Positions 1 through 8,878 are shown, numbered from the stretch's first letter. The stretch: DNA of 58,628 nt from Myxococcales bacterium (GCA_013298625.1 JAAFIF010000063.1:1-58628), one strand, 5' to 3'. Notes: a model not told the origin generated them from the letters alone. A program made the numbers and translations.

Positions 1-407
1 CGGGCTCGCCGAGCACGGACTACTCGAACTCATCGCTTCCCGACCCCGGCGCACCCGAAGGAATGCTCGCGGCGTTTTGGGACGACCTGTCCGTCGAGCC
101 CGGCGGACAGGTGCGGTCGGCGACGCTGGGGGCGATGGGCGCGCGGCGCTTCGTGGTCGAGTGGCACACGGTCAACACGATCGGGCTCGAGGCGGAGCTG
201 CGGTTTCAGATCAAGCTGTTCGAGGCGAGCAACGTGATCGAGTTTCACTACTGCACGATGACGGACCTGGACATGAGCGACCGGCACTCGGGCGCCGAAG
301 CGACGATCGGCCTGCAGAACTTCGCGGGGACCGCGGCTTCGCAGGTGAGCTTCGACACGGCGGGCACGACGCCGACGGGCGCGTGGATTCGCTTCACGCC
401 GCGGTGA
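1..407 (+). CDS. Secreted/surface protein of unknown function, 3' part only
   Basis: The reading frame is open from the first complete codon (base 3) to a TGA at 405-407, so the gene starts before the window and only about 134 C-terminal residues are visible. The segment has a beta-rich look: an FWDDL motif, a VVEWH strand, then VIEFHY, an ATIGLQN segment and a closing WIRF motif. This pattern (aromatic pairs in strands, a Gly/Ser/Asp-rich lead) is common in the globular modules of large secreted myxobacterial proteins. No catalytic motif is visible. It converges on the LCCL lipoprotein gene seven bases downstream. An ATG at 63 exists, but the same frame continues upstream with sensible codon use, so a true start there is unlikely. 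The function is not recognised. Confidence 0.7.
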   Translation, partial: GSPSTDYSNSSLPDPGAPEGMLAAFWDDLSVEPGGQVRSATLGAMGARRFVVEWHTVNTIGLEAELRFQIKLFEASNVIEFHYCTMTDLDMSDRHSGAEATIGLQNFAGTAASQVSFDTAGTTPTGAWIRFTPR

Positions 408-414
408 CGTTGGC

Positions 415-1566
415 TCAGCGCGAGAGGCGGATGCTGCCCGCGAACTCGCCGTAGTCTTGCGAGGTCACGCCGTGCCGCGCGGCGCCGCGGTAGTTGGGGC
501 GGCCGGGGGCGTTGCTGACGGTGAACGTTCCGCCGCGCTCGAGCGAGATGAGCCCGGCGTGAACGGCGGCGGTGCAGACGCTCGAGTCGTCGGTATACAC
601 GTCGGTTCCCCACACGGTGTGCGCGGTGCCGTTGGGCGGGCACCACGCGCGCTGTCGCAGCACGCGCTCGGCGCGATGCGTCGAGAGCGACTGGTCCCAA
701 CCGTACGCCGTGGCGCCCTCTGGGGCGCGGGGCATGCGCGCGAACGCCGCGCGGTCGAAGGCAAACGACCCGTCGAAATGCCCGTAGTTCGTCGTGCTCA
801 CGCCGTTGCGCGCGCTGCCGGCAAACGCGATCTGCGCGGGCCCTCGCCACGCGCGCACCGTCCCGCCCTGCGCAAACGTGATGACCCCAGCGTGAACTGC
901 GGCGACGCAGACGCTCGAGTCGTCGGTATACACGTCGGTTCCCCACACGGTGTGCGCCGAGCCGCCGGCGGGGCACTCGAACACGACGGGGTCCGCGGTC
1001 TCGACGCCGCGCTGATCGCGGAGCGTTCGCGCCCACGGACCTCCAGCCGGCGGCGTGCGCCCCGCACCGTCGTCCACGGGCTCTTCGAGCAGCCCTGGTC
1101 GCGGCCCGCGCGAGAAGCGAAACGCCGCTGGATACGCAGCGAAACCGTTGCTCCTCACGCCGTTGCGCCCGCTGCCTCGGTAGCTCGCCGCGGGGCTCTC
1201 TCGCACGATCTGCACGACGCCGCCTTGCGCGAGGTCGATCAGCCCGCTGTGCAGCGCCGCGGTGCACACGCTCGAATCCGCGGTGTACACGTCCGTCCCC
1301 CACACAGAGCCAGCGGCGCCGTTGGGCGGGCATCGCACGGTCCGCAGCGAGTGTGAGGCGTCGAGCAGCTCGTTGGCCTTCGAGCTCCAGAACACATCCG
1401 TCACAGGAAACTCAGGGGTCGGCACCGCAGGGTCGTCTTGCCCTCCCCCGAGCTCGACGGACACTCGAATCGCCGGGTCCGGCCCCGTGGTGCGCCGGCG
1501 TCGACAGGCAACGCTCGTGAGAGACAAGACGAGCAGAGACCCGAGCAGCACTACGCGCGCGTTCAT
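415..1566 (-). CDS. Lipoprotein with three LCCL domains
   Basis: This 383-aa protein begins with a lipoprotein signal (hydrophobic residues 5-18, then SVAC with Cys at about 21, then an Arg-rich stretch). Three copies of one domain follow at about residues 79-155, 198-277 and 305-383. Each has CPPNG or CPAGG, then VWGTDVYT, DSSVC, AA(V/L)HAG, a Gly-Gly turn, a YRGS/FAGS-type strand and RNGV or RHGV. This is the LCCL signature: two conserved Cys and the Thr-Asp-x-Tyr-x-x-x-Ser-x-x-Cys core. LCCL domains are best known from animal and protist extracellular proteins and are thought to bind lipids or polysaccharides; the role here (envelope binding) is inferred. Pro/Arg-rich linkers separate the modules. 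The gene converges with the partial gene to its left, and the 178-aa secreted protein gene lies upstream on the same strand. Confidence 0.85.
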   Translation of the reverse strand: MNARVVLLGSLLVLSLTSVACRRRRTTGPDPAIRVSVELGGGQDDPAVPTPEFPVTDVFWSSKANELLDASHSLRTVRCPPNGAAGSVWGTDVYTADSSVCTAALHSGLIDLAQGGVVQIVRESPAASYRGSGRNGVRSNGFAAYPAAFRFSRGPRPGLLEEPVDDGAGRTPPAGGPWARTLRDQRGVETADPVVFECPAGGSAHTVWGTDVYTDDSSVCVAAVHAGVITFAQGGTVRAWRGPAQIAFAGSARNGVSTTNYGHFDGSFAFDRAAFARMPRAPEGATAYGWDQSLSTHRAERVLRQRAWCPPNGTAHTVWGTDVYTDDSSVCTAAVHAGLISLERGGTFTVSNAPGRPNYRGAARHGVTSQDYGEFAGSIRLSR

Positions 1567-1614
1567 CGTGGCGAGTGTTACACGCGGTGCCCCCGTTGGA
1601 TTGGCGCGGACCGC

Positions 1615-2151
1615 TCAGGTCGTGGGGCGCGTGAAGTCGACGACGCCCGGCCCGCGACGCTCGACCGGGCCTTCGAGTCGAATGCGCGCGCGGCCGAGCT
1701 CTCGGGCGCCGCGCGAGTCGTTGAGGCTCACTTGCGCTTCGTACTGCTCGTTGGGCTCGAACTCGCCCGGCGAGCGACGCACCGTCGTGTTGTGAAAGAG
1801 AATCCGCTGCGTCGGGTCGCCGACGTTGATGTTCTCGTTGGAGATGTACCGCGAGACGCGACCCTCGACCTTCGACCAGGTGAGCGTGAGCGAGACCACG
1901 TTGGGCGCGCGCGCCATGAACAAGAAGAAGTTCACGCGCCACACGTGGTTGGCGACGTCTTCTTGGTACGCGGTCGCGCGGCGAGCGCTGGCCCAGCCGC
2001 GGATGTCGCCGACGAAATCCCTCGGCGGGCGCGAGGTCGTGAAGATCATCGTGTTGCCGCGCTGCGCCTCCGCGTCTTCGCCGCCGAGCACGATGCCGAG
2101 CGCTGAGGCTCCGGCGCCCACGAGAATCAAACGTCGATCGAACCGCTGCAT
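1615..2151 (-). CDS. Secreted protein of unknown function with Tat-like or Sec signal
   Basis: The 178-aa product starts MQRFDRRLILVGAGASALG, with Arg residues before a hydrophobic stretch and an AEAQ cleavage-like site near residue 30. I chose the ATG at 2151 because a GGAGG lies 10 bases upstream; an in-frame ATG 48 bases further up would spoil the signal peptide. The mature part is mainly beta: an MIFTTSRPP segment, a VWRVNFFLFMAR strand, a TLTWSKVEG strand, and a C-terminal half with repeated charged strands (RRSPGEFEPNEQYEAQVSL). It looks like an immunoglobulin-like or jelly-roll fold, but I cannot name a family. It lies 48 bases upstream of the LCCL lipoprotein gene on the same strand and may share its transcript. 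Confidence 0.7.
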   Translation of the reverse strand: MQRFDRRLILVGAGASALGIVLGGEDAEAQRGNTMIFTTSRPPRDFVGDIRGWASARRATAYQEDVANHVWRVNFFLFMARAPNVVSLTLTWSKVEGRVSRYISNENINVGDPTQRILFHNTTVRRSPGEFEPNEQYEAQVSLNDSRGARELGRARIRLEGPVERRGPGVVDFTRPTT

Positions 2152-2264
2152 CGCTGCGAAACCTCCATCCGAAAGATGAAACCGGCGCGGATTGTACACG
2201 CAGGCCCTCTGCGACGAAGCGGACAGTGCGTTGATTCAACGCGCGCTACACTGGCGCGCACGCG

Positions 2265-3872
2265 ATGACCGCCGCGCAGCAGAGCGAGGCCCCGCCGTCG
2301 GTGGCCCGGCGACGCAACGCCCGCAAGCGCGCGCGCGCTGCCCGCGCCGCGGTGTTGGCGGCGACGAGCGCGGCCGCGATGGTGGCGGTGAACCCGCGGT
2401 CTTGGTGGATGTTGGCCGCGCTGGCGGGCTTCGGATGGTGGGCGCGGGGGCGCATCGACGCGCACCGGGACAGCATCGGAGAGACGCTCGGGCAGCGGCC
2501 GTGGGCGATCGTCGCGGGCCTGCGCGCCGAGTACAGCGAGGGCGAACGAGAGACGCTTCGAATGCTCGACGCGCGGGTGGTGGTCGCGATCGAGAGCGGG
2601 GACGTCGCGTCGGTCGAGCGATTGCTCGACGAGGTCGAGGCGATCGTGACCGCGGCGGACGCGGCGCGCGTGGTGCACGATCTGCGGGCGTTTTCGCTGT
2701 GCGTATCGGATCGCCACGCGGAGGCAGCGCAGGCGGCGGCCAGGGCCGAGCCGACCGCGGCCGCAGCGCGCGGGTGGAGCGCGCTGACCCGAGCGATGCT
2801 CGCCCGCTCGCGAGGAGAGCGCGAGGCGGTGGTGTCCGAGGGGGCCGAGCGCTTCGCCGAGCACGCGCCGCCGGTGCGCGCGCTGGCCGCGGCGTTGAGG
2901 GCGCCGCGAGCGAGCGACGCGGTGTACCGCGCGGGCACCGTGCGCGGATCGCACCGACGTGCGCACGAGTCGTGGATGCTGCGCGTGGCGCCGGACGTCG
3001 CTCGGGCGCTTCCGAGGATGCCCTCGCTCAGCAGCGCGATGGACGCGAGCTGGAACCACCGCTCCGACGCCCTGCCCATCGACGCTCCGCGTCGCCCGTG
3101 GCGCGATCGCTTCACGTGGCCCTGGCTCTTGACGGTGGGCTCGCTCGCGGCCCTGCAGGCGCTGGCGTTCGTGTTCGGCGCAGCGCTGGTGCGCGCGCCG
3201 AGCCTGGGGTTGGTGCTGGTTTTTCTCGGTCCGATCGCGGGCCTCGCGCTCGCGGGCGCGCTGCAGTGGGCGGCGGTGTCCCGCGCGAGGGCCGAGCGCG
3301 AGGCGCGACGACAAGAGCACCGCGACGAGCTCGTGCAGCGCGCGCATCGCTCGCGCGAGAGCTACGCGATCGAGCGGGCGATCGAGCGAGGCGCGACGGA
3401 CGAGGCCTTCGCGCTCGCGTGGGCGCTCGGGGCGCCGAGGGACCGCGCGCTGCTCTATCGCAAGCACGCGGTGGCCCTCGCGTGGCGCGGCCGCGCGGCG
3501 GAGAGCGAGTCGGTGCTCGCGCGAATGGACGAGGATTTCTCCACGTTTTCTCACTGTGCTGCGGCCCGCTTCGAGGCGAGGCTCGTCTCGGCGGTGGTGG
3601 CTGGCGATCGAGCGAAGGCCGCGCGGTACGCGCGCGAGCTCGTCGACGCGCTGCCTGTGTCACACGAGGTCGAGCGGCTCGCGTTCGCGGTGTACGCGGC
3701 GACGAGCGAGCCCGCGTTGAGAGACGAGGCCCTCTCGCTCGCGAGGGGCGCGATCGACCTGCCGCGCCGCGCTGCCTGGGTGCACGAGGCGCTCTCGCAG
3801 CGAGAAGAAGAAGAAGAAGAAGAAGAAGAGGTGGAAAGCGAATCAGCGCAGGTCCGCCGCGAGCGGCGCTGA
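2265..3872 (+). CDS. Membrane protein with helical-repeat (TPR-like) regions and a poly-Glu tail
   Basis: This 535-aa protein is rich in Ala and Arg. A basic N-terminus (about residues 15-28) precedes a hydrophobic stretch at about 30-60 containing WWMLAALAGFGWW. An Ala-rich helical region follows to about 270, then two clear transmembrane segments at about 285-306 (LLTVGSLAALQALAFVFGAA) and 310-331. The C-terminal half again looks like short helical pairs of TPR type (ALLYRKHAVALAWRGRAAESE), so it may be a scaffold protein. A GAA-GAA run at about 3801-3830 encodes nine or more consecutive Glu near the C-terminus. It is divergent from the gene starting at 2151 and converges with the permease gene five bases away. 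No catalytic motif is visible and the family is not recognised. Confidence 0.65.
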   Translation: MTAAQQSEAPPSVARRRNARKRARAARAAVLAATSAAAMVAVNPRSWWMLAALAGFGWWARGRIDAHRDSIGETLGQRPWAIVAGLRAEYSEGERETLRMLDARVVVAIESGDVASVERLLDEVEAIVTAADAARVVHDLRAFSLCVSDRHAEAAQAAARAEPTAAAARGWSALTRAMLARSRGEREAVVSEGAERFAEHAPPVRALAAALRAPRASDAVYRAGTVRGSHRRAHESWMLRVAPDVARALPRMPSLSSAMDASWNHRSDALPIDAPRRPWRDRFTWPWLLTVGSLAALQALAFVFGAALVRAPSLGLVLVFLGPIAGLALAGALQWAAVSRARAEREARRQEHRDELVQRAHRSRESYAIERAIERGATDEAFALAWALGAPRDRALLYRKHAVALAWRGRAAESESVLARMDEDFSTFSHCAAARFEARLVSAVVAGDRAKAARYARELVDALPVSHEVERLAFAVYAATSEPALRDEALSLARGAIDLPRRAAWVHEALSQREEEEEEEEEVESESAQVRRERR

Positions 3873-3877
3873 CGGGC

Positions 3878-5167
3878 TCACTGCGGGTGGTGCGCGGCGA
3901 GCTCGGCTTCGATGCCCTGGTGCAGCTTCGCGCGGGCGGGCTCGAAGGCGAACCACACGTACACGACCCCGAGCACGCAGAGCACCGCGCTGAGCGCGAA
4001 CATCGCGCCGTAGCCCATCGCGTGCGCGAGGACGCCGGAGAGCGAGCTCGCGCTGCCGGTCGCGACGACGACGGCGCACGCTTGGACGGTGTAGTCCGTG
4101 GCGCCCTTGCTCGGGCGGCAGACGTCCATCATCACGGTGAACAGCGCGGCGGTCGCGCAGCCACCGGCGAAGTGCTCGAAGCCCGCGGCGAAGGCGAGCG
4201 CGTGGACGGAGGGGCGCGCGAAGGCGATCCACGCGTAGACGGCCACGCTGAGGGCTTGCAGCAAGCCGAAGGAGACGAGCGCGCGACGACGGCCGAGGGC
4301 GTTGACGAGGGCGCCTCCGACGACGGCGCCGAGCAGGCCCATCGAGAAGCCGAGGATGCCGAGCATCCAGCCGATTTGCGCGAGCGAGGCGCCCATGTCG
4401 ACGGTGAAGGGTCGCACCATGCCCGAGGCGATCGAGTCGCCGGTCTTGTACGTGAGCAGCATGAGGACCCAGGGGACGATGCCGGGGCGGCGCCAGCCGA
4501 AGGCGGTGACGGATTGGAGCATTCCCTTGGCGGCGCTCGAGAGCGCGTTGGTCGAGCGATAGGGACCTTGCTCGACGGAGGGCTGCGGGCGCGGCGCGGA
4601 CTGCTCGCGGTGCAAGAGGATGGGGATGCTCGCGAGGGCCATGGCGAGGGCCATGGCGAGGAGCGTTCCGCCCCAGTGAACGCGCTCGTAGAGGGGCAGG
4701 AGGAGGCCGCCGCCGACGATCATTCCGACGCGGTAGCCGGCGACCTGGATGGCGTTGCCGAGGCCGCGCTCTTTCTCGCGCAGGATGTCTACCGCGAGGC
4801 CGTCGGTCGCGATGTCCTGCGTCGAGGCGAGCACGTTGAACGCCAGGATCGACAGAAACAACAGCTTGAGCGCCCCGCGCGGATCCACGAAGGACAACGC
4901 GATCAAGGTCACCACGGTGATCGCCTGAATGGGGACGATCCAGCTGCGCCGTCGGCCGAAGCGTTCGCTGCCGTAGCGATCGACCAGAGGGGCCCACAAG
5001 AACTTCAGCGACCACGGGAGCGCGAGCAGATAGCTAGCCCCGATCGCCTGCAGCGAGACGCCCTGCTGCCTGAGCATCACCGGCAGAAACTGCGTAAAGA
5101 ACCCGAAGGGCAGCCCCTGCGCGAAGTACAGCGACGTGAGCAGCGAGAGCCGCTTGAAGCGTTGCAT
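3878..5167 (-). CDS. MFS permease, AmpG-like (muropeptide transporter type)
   Basis: The 429-aa product has about 12 hydrophobic segments and an N-terminus typical of the AmpG branch of the MFS superfamily: LYFAQGLPFGFFTQFLPV, then LPWSLKFLWAPLVDRYG and the RRRSWIVPIQ loop, followed by a DIATDGLAVD segment. AmpG carries anhydro-muropeptides from periplasm to cytoplasm for cell-wall recycling; AmpG-like proteins in other phyla may carry other solutes, so the substrate is inferred. The start codon overlaps the stop of the GH25 muramidase gene by one base (TGATG at 5165-5169), so the two are translationally coupled. That pairing of a muropeptide-releasing enzyme with a permease supports a peptidoglycan-linked role. 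No ampD, nagZ or ampR is visible nearby. Confidence 0.8.
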   Translation of the reverse strand: MQRFKRLSLLTSLYFAQGLPFGFFTQFLPVMLRQQGVSLQAIGASYLLALPWSLKFLWAPLVDRYGSERFGRRRSWIVPIQAITVVTLIALSFVDPRGALKLLFLSILAFNVLASTQDIATDGLAVDILREKERGLGNAIQVAGYRVGMIVGGGLLLPLYERVHWGGTLLAMALAMALASIPILLHREQSAPRPQPSVEQGPYRSTNALSSAAKGMLQSVTAFGWRRPGIVPWVLMLLTYKTGDSIASGMVRPFTVDMGASLAQIGWMLGILGFSMGLLGAVVGGALVNALGRRRALVSFGLLQALSVAVYAWIAFARPSVHALAFAAGFEHFAGGCATAALFTVMMDVCRPSKGATDYTVQACAVVVATGSASSLSGVLAHAMGYGAMFALSAVLCVLGVVYVWFAFEPARAKLHQGIEAELAAHHPQ

Positions 5168-6399
5168 CAGCGCGAGTGTGCTCTACGAGCGCGCCTGCGC
5201 GCGAGCGCTCCGAGCACGGCGACCGTGGCCAACGCGGCGCTCCCTCGCGGTCCACGCGCGCCCGACGCGGGCGCCGTGCACGCGCATCCTTGCTGCGTTT
5301 GCAGAGGGATTCCGCTGTCACCAGAGGCATCGCCGAGCGAGCTCGCGCCGTCCGAAGCCGCGCGGGCGTCGATCGAGATCGCAGCGTCGGGGACGACCGA
5401 GGCATCGTCGAGCGGGGCGCCGCTGTCGACCACCGCTGCATCTGCGCGCGCGTCGATGGGGCCTCCCGCGTCGCGCACAGCAGACGAATCGACCGCAGAA
5501 TCCCGGGCGATTCCCGTGTCGATCACCGTCGCGTCCCGAGGAGCGCCCGAGTCCGTCGCGACGCCCGCGTCCATCACTGGAAGCCGCGCGAGGCGGCGCA
5601 GGTCGTCCATGGTCCCGTTGAACGCGTCGTTGTCGACGGGCCCCGAGACGCCCGGCGCGCGGCCGTTGTCGCCGGCGAACTGCCAGAAGCGCCACTGGTT
5701 CCAGTGGTTGCTGACCGACGTGGGGCAGCCGCCGAGGGGCAGCGGCGTCGTGTCGAAGTTGTAGATGCGATTGCGCGCGTCGCCGGGGCCGAAATAGTTG
5801 GGATACTGCGCGTGCCAGTACGGATACGCGGCGAACTCCGCGGTGTTGAGGTTGGCGTCCCAGTAGTAGCCGCCCGTGTAGATCACCCCTTCGACGCCGA
5901 GCCGCGCGCGAACGGTGTCGAGCCACTGGCGCACCTTGGTGGTGTACGCGGCGCGCGACGGAAGCGGGTTCGACGTGCTGTTGGGATACTCGACGTCGAT
6001 CATCGGCGGCAGGTCGCCGGGGCCGAACCCGTTGCGCATGAGCGTGTCGGCGACGAAGTTGGCCTGCGCGACCGCGTCCGTGTGCGGGTTGAAATACTGG
6101 TACGCGCCGCGCAGAACGCCGGCGCTCCGCGAGTTGGTCCAGTTGCGCACGAACGTCGTGTCGAGCGTGAGGTTGTTGGCGAGTCGCATGTACGCGAAGC
6201 GCACGCCGCCCCGCGCCGCCGCGGGCCAGTCGATGGTGCCCTGGTAGACCGAGACGTCGATCCCGCGGATGGCCGTCGAGGTCGCGCACACCGTGTGGAT
6301 CTCGTCCCAGGTCATCCCGATCGGGCCGCCGGGGTCGCCGCAGCTCACGGCAGCGAGCGACGCGAGGGCAGCGAGCGAGAGCAGCGGTCGTGCGCGCAT
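5167..6399 (-). CDS. GH25-family muramidase, lipoprotein with MYXO-CTERM-like tail
   Basis: The 410-aa product has a lipoprotein signal (AVSC, Cys20). From about residue 45 to 280 it is a glycoside hydrolase family 25 (Chalaropsis-type lysozyme) domain: GIDVSVYQG at about 46-54, an FAYMRL strand, AYQYFNP, the catalytic-type motif PMIDVEYPN at about 133-141 (Asp and Glu of the DxE pair), a GVIYTGGYYW strand, then WQFAG and a final VDNDAFNG Asp motif. GH25 enzymes cut the MurNAc-GlcNAc bond of peptidoglycan. An Asp/Ala-rich linker of about 80 residues leads to a C-terminal GCAC motif, hydrophobic segment and Arg cluster, which fits a MYXO-CTERM surface-sorting tail. A lipid anchor plus a C-terminal sorting tail on one protein is notable. 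It is co-transcribed with the AmpG-like permease. Confidence 0.88.
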   Translation of the reverse strand: MRARPLLSLAALASLAAVSCGDPGGPIGMTWDEIHTVCATSTAIRGIDVSVYQGTIDWPAAARGGVRFAYMRLANNLTLDTTFVRNWTNSRSAGVLRGAYQYFNPHTDAVAQANFVADTLMRNGFGPGDLPPMIDVEYPNSTSNPLPSRAAYTTKVRQWLDTVRARLGVEGVIYTGGYYWDANLNTAEFAAYPYWHAQYPNYFGPGDARNRIYNFDTTPLPLGGCPTSVSNHWNQWRFWQFAGDNGRAPGVSGPVDNDAFNGTMDDLRRLARLPVMDAGVATDSGAPRDATVIDTGIARDSAVDSSAVRDAGGPIDARADAAVVDSGAPLDDASVVPDAAISIDARAASDGASSLGDASGDSGIPLQTQQGCACTAPASGARGPRGSAALATVAVLGALARRRARRAHSR

Positions 6400-6574
6400 G
6401 CCGTCGATTGGAGCACGGGGCGCGCGGCGACGGGCAGTGTTCAGTGCCCTTCGCCGATGGATTTAGTCAACTGTGAGCGGGCCCTGTCACAAGCTGGCGT
6501 GTCGCGGCCGCGCGGTGCATGACCAGCCTTTGTTGTCCTCACTGCGCAACGGTGCGCCGAAAGCCTCTGCCACG

Positions 6575-8878
6575 ATGACCGAAGACGACCTTCGCTCGCT
6601 CTTGAACCCGCAGCAATTTCAGGCCGCGGTGACCACCGAAGGTCCGCTGCTCGTCTTCGCCGGCGCCGGCTCAGGAAAGACCCGCGTCATCACCTACCGC
6701 ACCGCGCACCTCGTGAAGGGGCTCGGCGTCGCGCCGTGGCGCGTGATGTGCGTCACGTTCACCAACAAGGCCGCGGGTGAGATGCGCGAGCGCTTGAAGG
6801 GAGTGCTCGGCGAGCGTGCGGCGCGCGACCTGTGGATCGCCACGTTTCACGCGACGGGCGCCAAGCTCTTGCGCCGCTACCACGAGCACGTGGGGCTCTC
6901 GAACTCGTTTTCGATCTTCGACGACTCCGACCAGCGCTCGGTGGTCAACCGCGTGCTCGAGGACCTCGGGCTCGACGACAAGCGCATCGCCGCCAAGGAC
7001 GTGTTGTCGGCGATCGACCGCGCGAAGCAGGACCTGCGCACGCCGCTCGACCTCGCCGAGGCGGCCGAGACCGAGCACGAGGCGCGCGTGGCCGAGGTGT
7101 ACGCCAACTACGAGCACAAGATGCGCGCGGCCAACGCCGTGGATTTCGGCGATCTGCTCTCGAAGCTCGCGCAGCTCTTGGAGCAAGACGACTTCGTGCG
7201 CGCCGAGCTGCAGTCGCGGTTCGAGTACGTGATGGTCGACGAGTTTCAGGACACCAACGCCGCGCAGTACAGCATCGTCCGCAGGCTCATCGGCCCGAAG
7301 AAGAACGTCTGCGTCGTGGGCGACGACGACCAGGCCATCTACCGCTGGCGCGGCGCGGACTCGAGGAACATCCAGTTTTTCACCAGGGATTTTCCTGACG
7401 CAAAGGTGGTCAAGCTCGAGCAGAACTACCGCTCGACGGCCAACATCTTGAAGGCCGCCAACGCGGTGATCGCCCGCCTCGACCGGCGCGAGAAGAAGCA
7501 GCTGTTCACCAACAACGGCGACGGCGCGCGGCTCGACGTGTGGGGCTGCCGCGACGAGCGCGAAGAGGCGCAGCGCATCGCCGAAGGCGTGCGGCAAGCG
7601 ATCCGCCAGGGCGTCCCCAAGAAAGAGATCGCGGTCTTCTACCGCATCCACGCGCAGTCACGGCCCATCGAAGAGGCGATGCGCGCGCAGAACATCGCGT
7701 ACACGATCGTCGGCGGACAGCGCTTCTTCGAGCGCGCCGAGGTCAAAGACGTCCTCGCGTACATCCGCCTCGCGCAGAACCCCAACGACGACGTCTCGCT
7801 CTTGCGCGTGATCAACACGCCCACACGCGGCCTCGGCAAGACCTCGCTCGACCGGCTCGTCGCTCACGCCCGCGTCCGCTCGAGCACGCTGTGGAAGCTC
7901 ATCGCCTCGGGCGACTACCCCGACGACGTCGGCGGCGCGGCGCGCAACCGGTTCAAAGAGTTCTGGACCATCGTCATCGAGCTGAGAAAAGCCGCGCAAT
8001 TGTCGCCACGATCCCCCGCGGACCTGTGCGTCGAAGTGCTCGAGCGCACGGGCTACAAGGCCATGCTGCTCGCGGACAAGAGCATCGAGGCGCAGGGCCG
8101 CTGGGAGAACCTCCAAGAGCTCGTCGGCTCGATGCGCGACTACGAGCACGAGGCCGAAGACCCGACGCTGTCGGACTACCTCGAGCGCGTGACGCTCGAT
8201 CAGGGCGAGGTCACCGAAGGCGAAGAAAAAGGCTCGAAGGACGTGATCTCGCTCATGTCCGTGCACAGCGCCAAGGGGCTCGAGTTCGAGCACGTGTTCG
8301 TCTCGGGGATGGAGGACGGGATGTTTCCGTACAAGGGGATCAACCCTGGCGCGGACCCGGACGAGATGGACGAAGAGCGGCGCCTCGCGTACGTGGCCAT
8401 CACCCGCGCGCGCAAGCGCCTCACCATGAGCTACGCGACGTTTCGTCAGCTGTTCGGGCAGACCAAAGTGCAGCCCGTCTCGCGCTTTCTGCTCGAGCTG
8501 CCCGACGACGTGCTCAACGCTCCTGTGCGCAGACCGCGGCTCGGCGGCGCGCCGGTCAGCGACCGCGGCTACGGGTCGAGCGGCGCGTCGAGCGGGTTTC
8601 GCGGGGGATTTTCGAGCGCGCCCAAGCCCACCGAGAGCGGCCCGCGCGTCGTGTACGACGTCGAAGAGCCAGCGCCTGCGTACAAAGAGTCCGGGGCGCG
8701 CACGGGCGTGCGCGACGACGCAGCGGGCTTTCAGCGCGGGATGCGCGTCAAGCACGCGAAGTTCGGCCTCGGGCGCGTCGAGCTCGTCGAGGCCGGCGGA
8801 GAGGTGAAGCTCACTGTGTATTTTCCTGCGATCGGGCAGAGCAAGCGCGTGCTGGCCGAGTTCGTTCAGCCTGTGTGA
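6575..8878 (+). CDS. uvrD: UvrD/PcrA-type superfamily 1 DNA helicase
   Basis: This 767-aa product is a 3'-to-5' DNA helicase of the UvrD/Rep/PcrA group, acting in nucleotide excision repair, mismatch repair and removal of RecA or stalled forks. The Q-motif LNPQQFQA is at 10-17, Walker A AGAGSGKT at 29-36, then TFTNKAAGEM, motif II VDEFQDTN, motif III GDDDQAIYRWRGA, motif IV LEQNYRST, motif V MSVHSAKGLEF and motif VI YVAITRARKRL. The C-terminal 60 residues (RVKHAKFGLGRVELVE) match the Tudor-like domain of PcrA/UvrD that contacts RNA polymerase. I chose the ATG at 6575 because the protein family begins just before the Q-motif; the in-frame extension to 6473 adds a basic stretch without family character. 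The upstream 175 bases carry promoters for this gene and the divergent muramidase. Confidence 0.97.
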   Translation: MTEDDLRSLLNPQQFQAAVTTEGPLLVFAGAGSGKTRVITYRTAHLVKGLGVAPWRVMCVTFTNKAAGEMRERLKGVLGERAARDLWIATFHATGAKLLRRYHEHVGLSNSFSIFDDSDQRSVVNRVLEDLGLDDKRIAAKDVLSAIDRAKQDLRTPLDLAEAAETEHEARVAEVYANYEHKMRAANAVDFGDLLSKLAQLLEQDDFVRAELQSRFEYVMVDEFQDTNAAQYSIVRRLIGPKKNVCVVGDDDQAIYRWRGADSRNIQFFTRDFPDAKVVKLEQNYRSTANILKAANAVIARLDRREKKQLFTNNGDGARLDVWGCRDEREEAQRIAEGVRQAIRQGVPKKEIAVFYRIHAQSRPIEEAMRAQNIAYTIVGGQRFFERAEVKDVLAYIRLAQNPNDDVSLLRVINTPTRGLGKTSLDRLVAHARVRSSTLWKLIASGDYPDDVGGAARNRFKEFWTIVIELRKAAQLSPRSPADLCVEVLERTGYKAMLLADKSIEAQGRWENLQELVGSMRDYEHEAEDPTLSDYLERVTLDQGEVTEGEEKGSKDVISLMSVHSAKGLEFEHVFVSGMEDGMFPYKGINPGADPDEMDEERRLAYVAITRARKRLTMSYATFRQLFGQTKVQPVSRFLLELPDDVLNAPVRRPRLGGAPVSDRGYGSSGASSGFRGGFSSAPKPTESGPRVVYDVEEPAPAYKESGARTGVRDDAAGFQRGMRVKHAKFGLGRVELVEAGGEVKLTVYFPAIGQSKRVLAEFVQPV

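Noticed and set aside
2192..5764. Very long plus-strand frame
   Set aside because: It runs in a second frame across the membrane-protein gene and antisense to the permease and muramidase genes, and has Arg/Gly-rich composition typical of shadow frames in GC-rich DNA.
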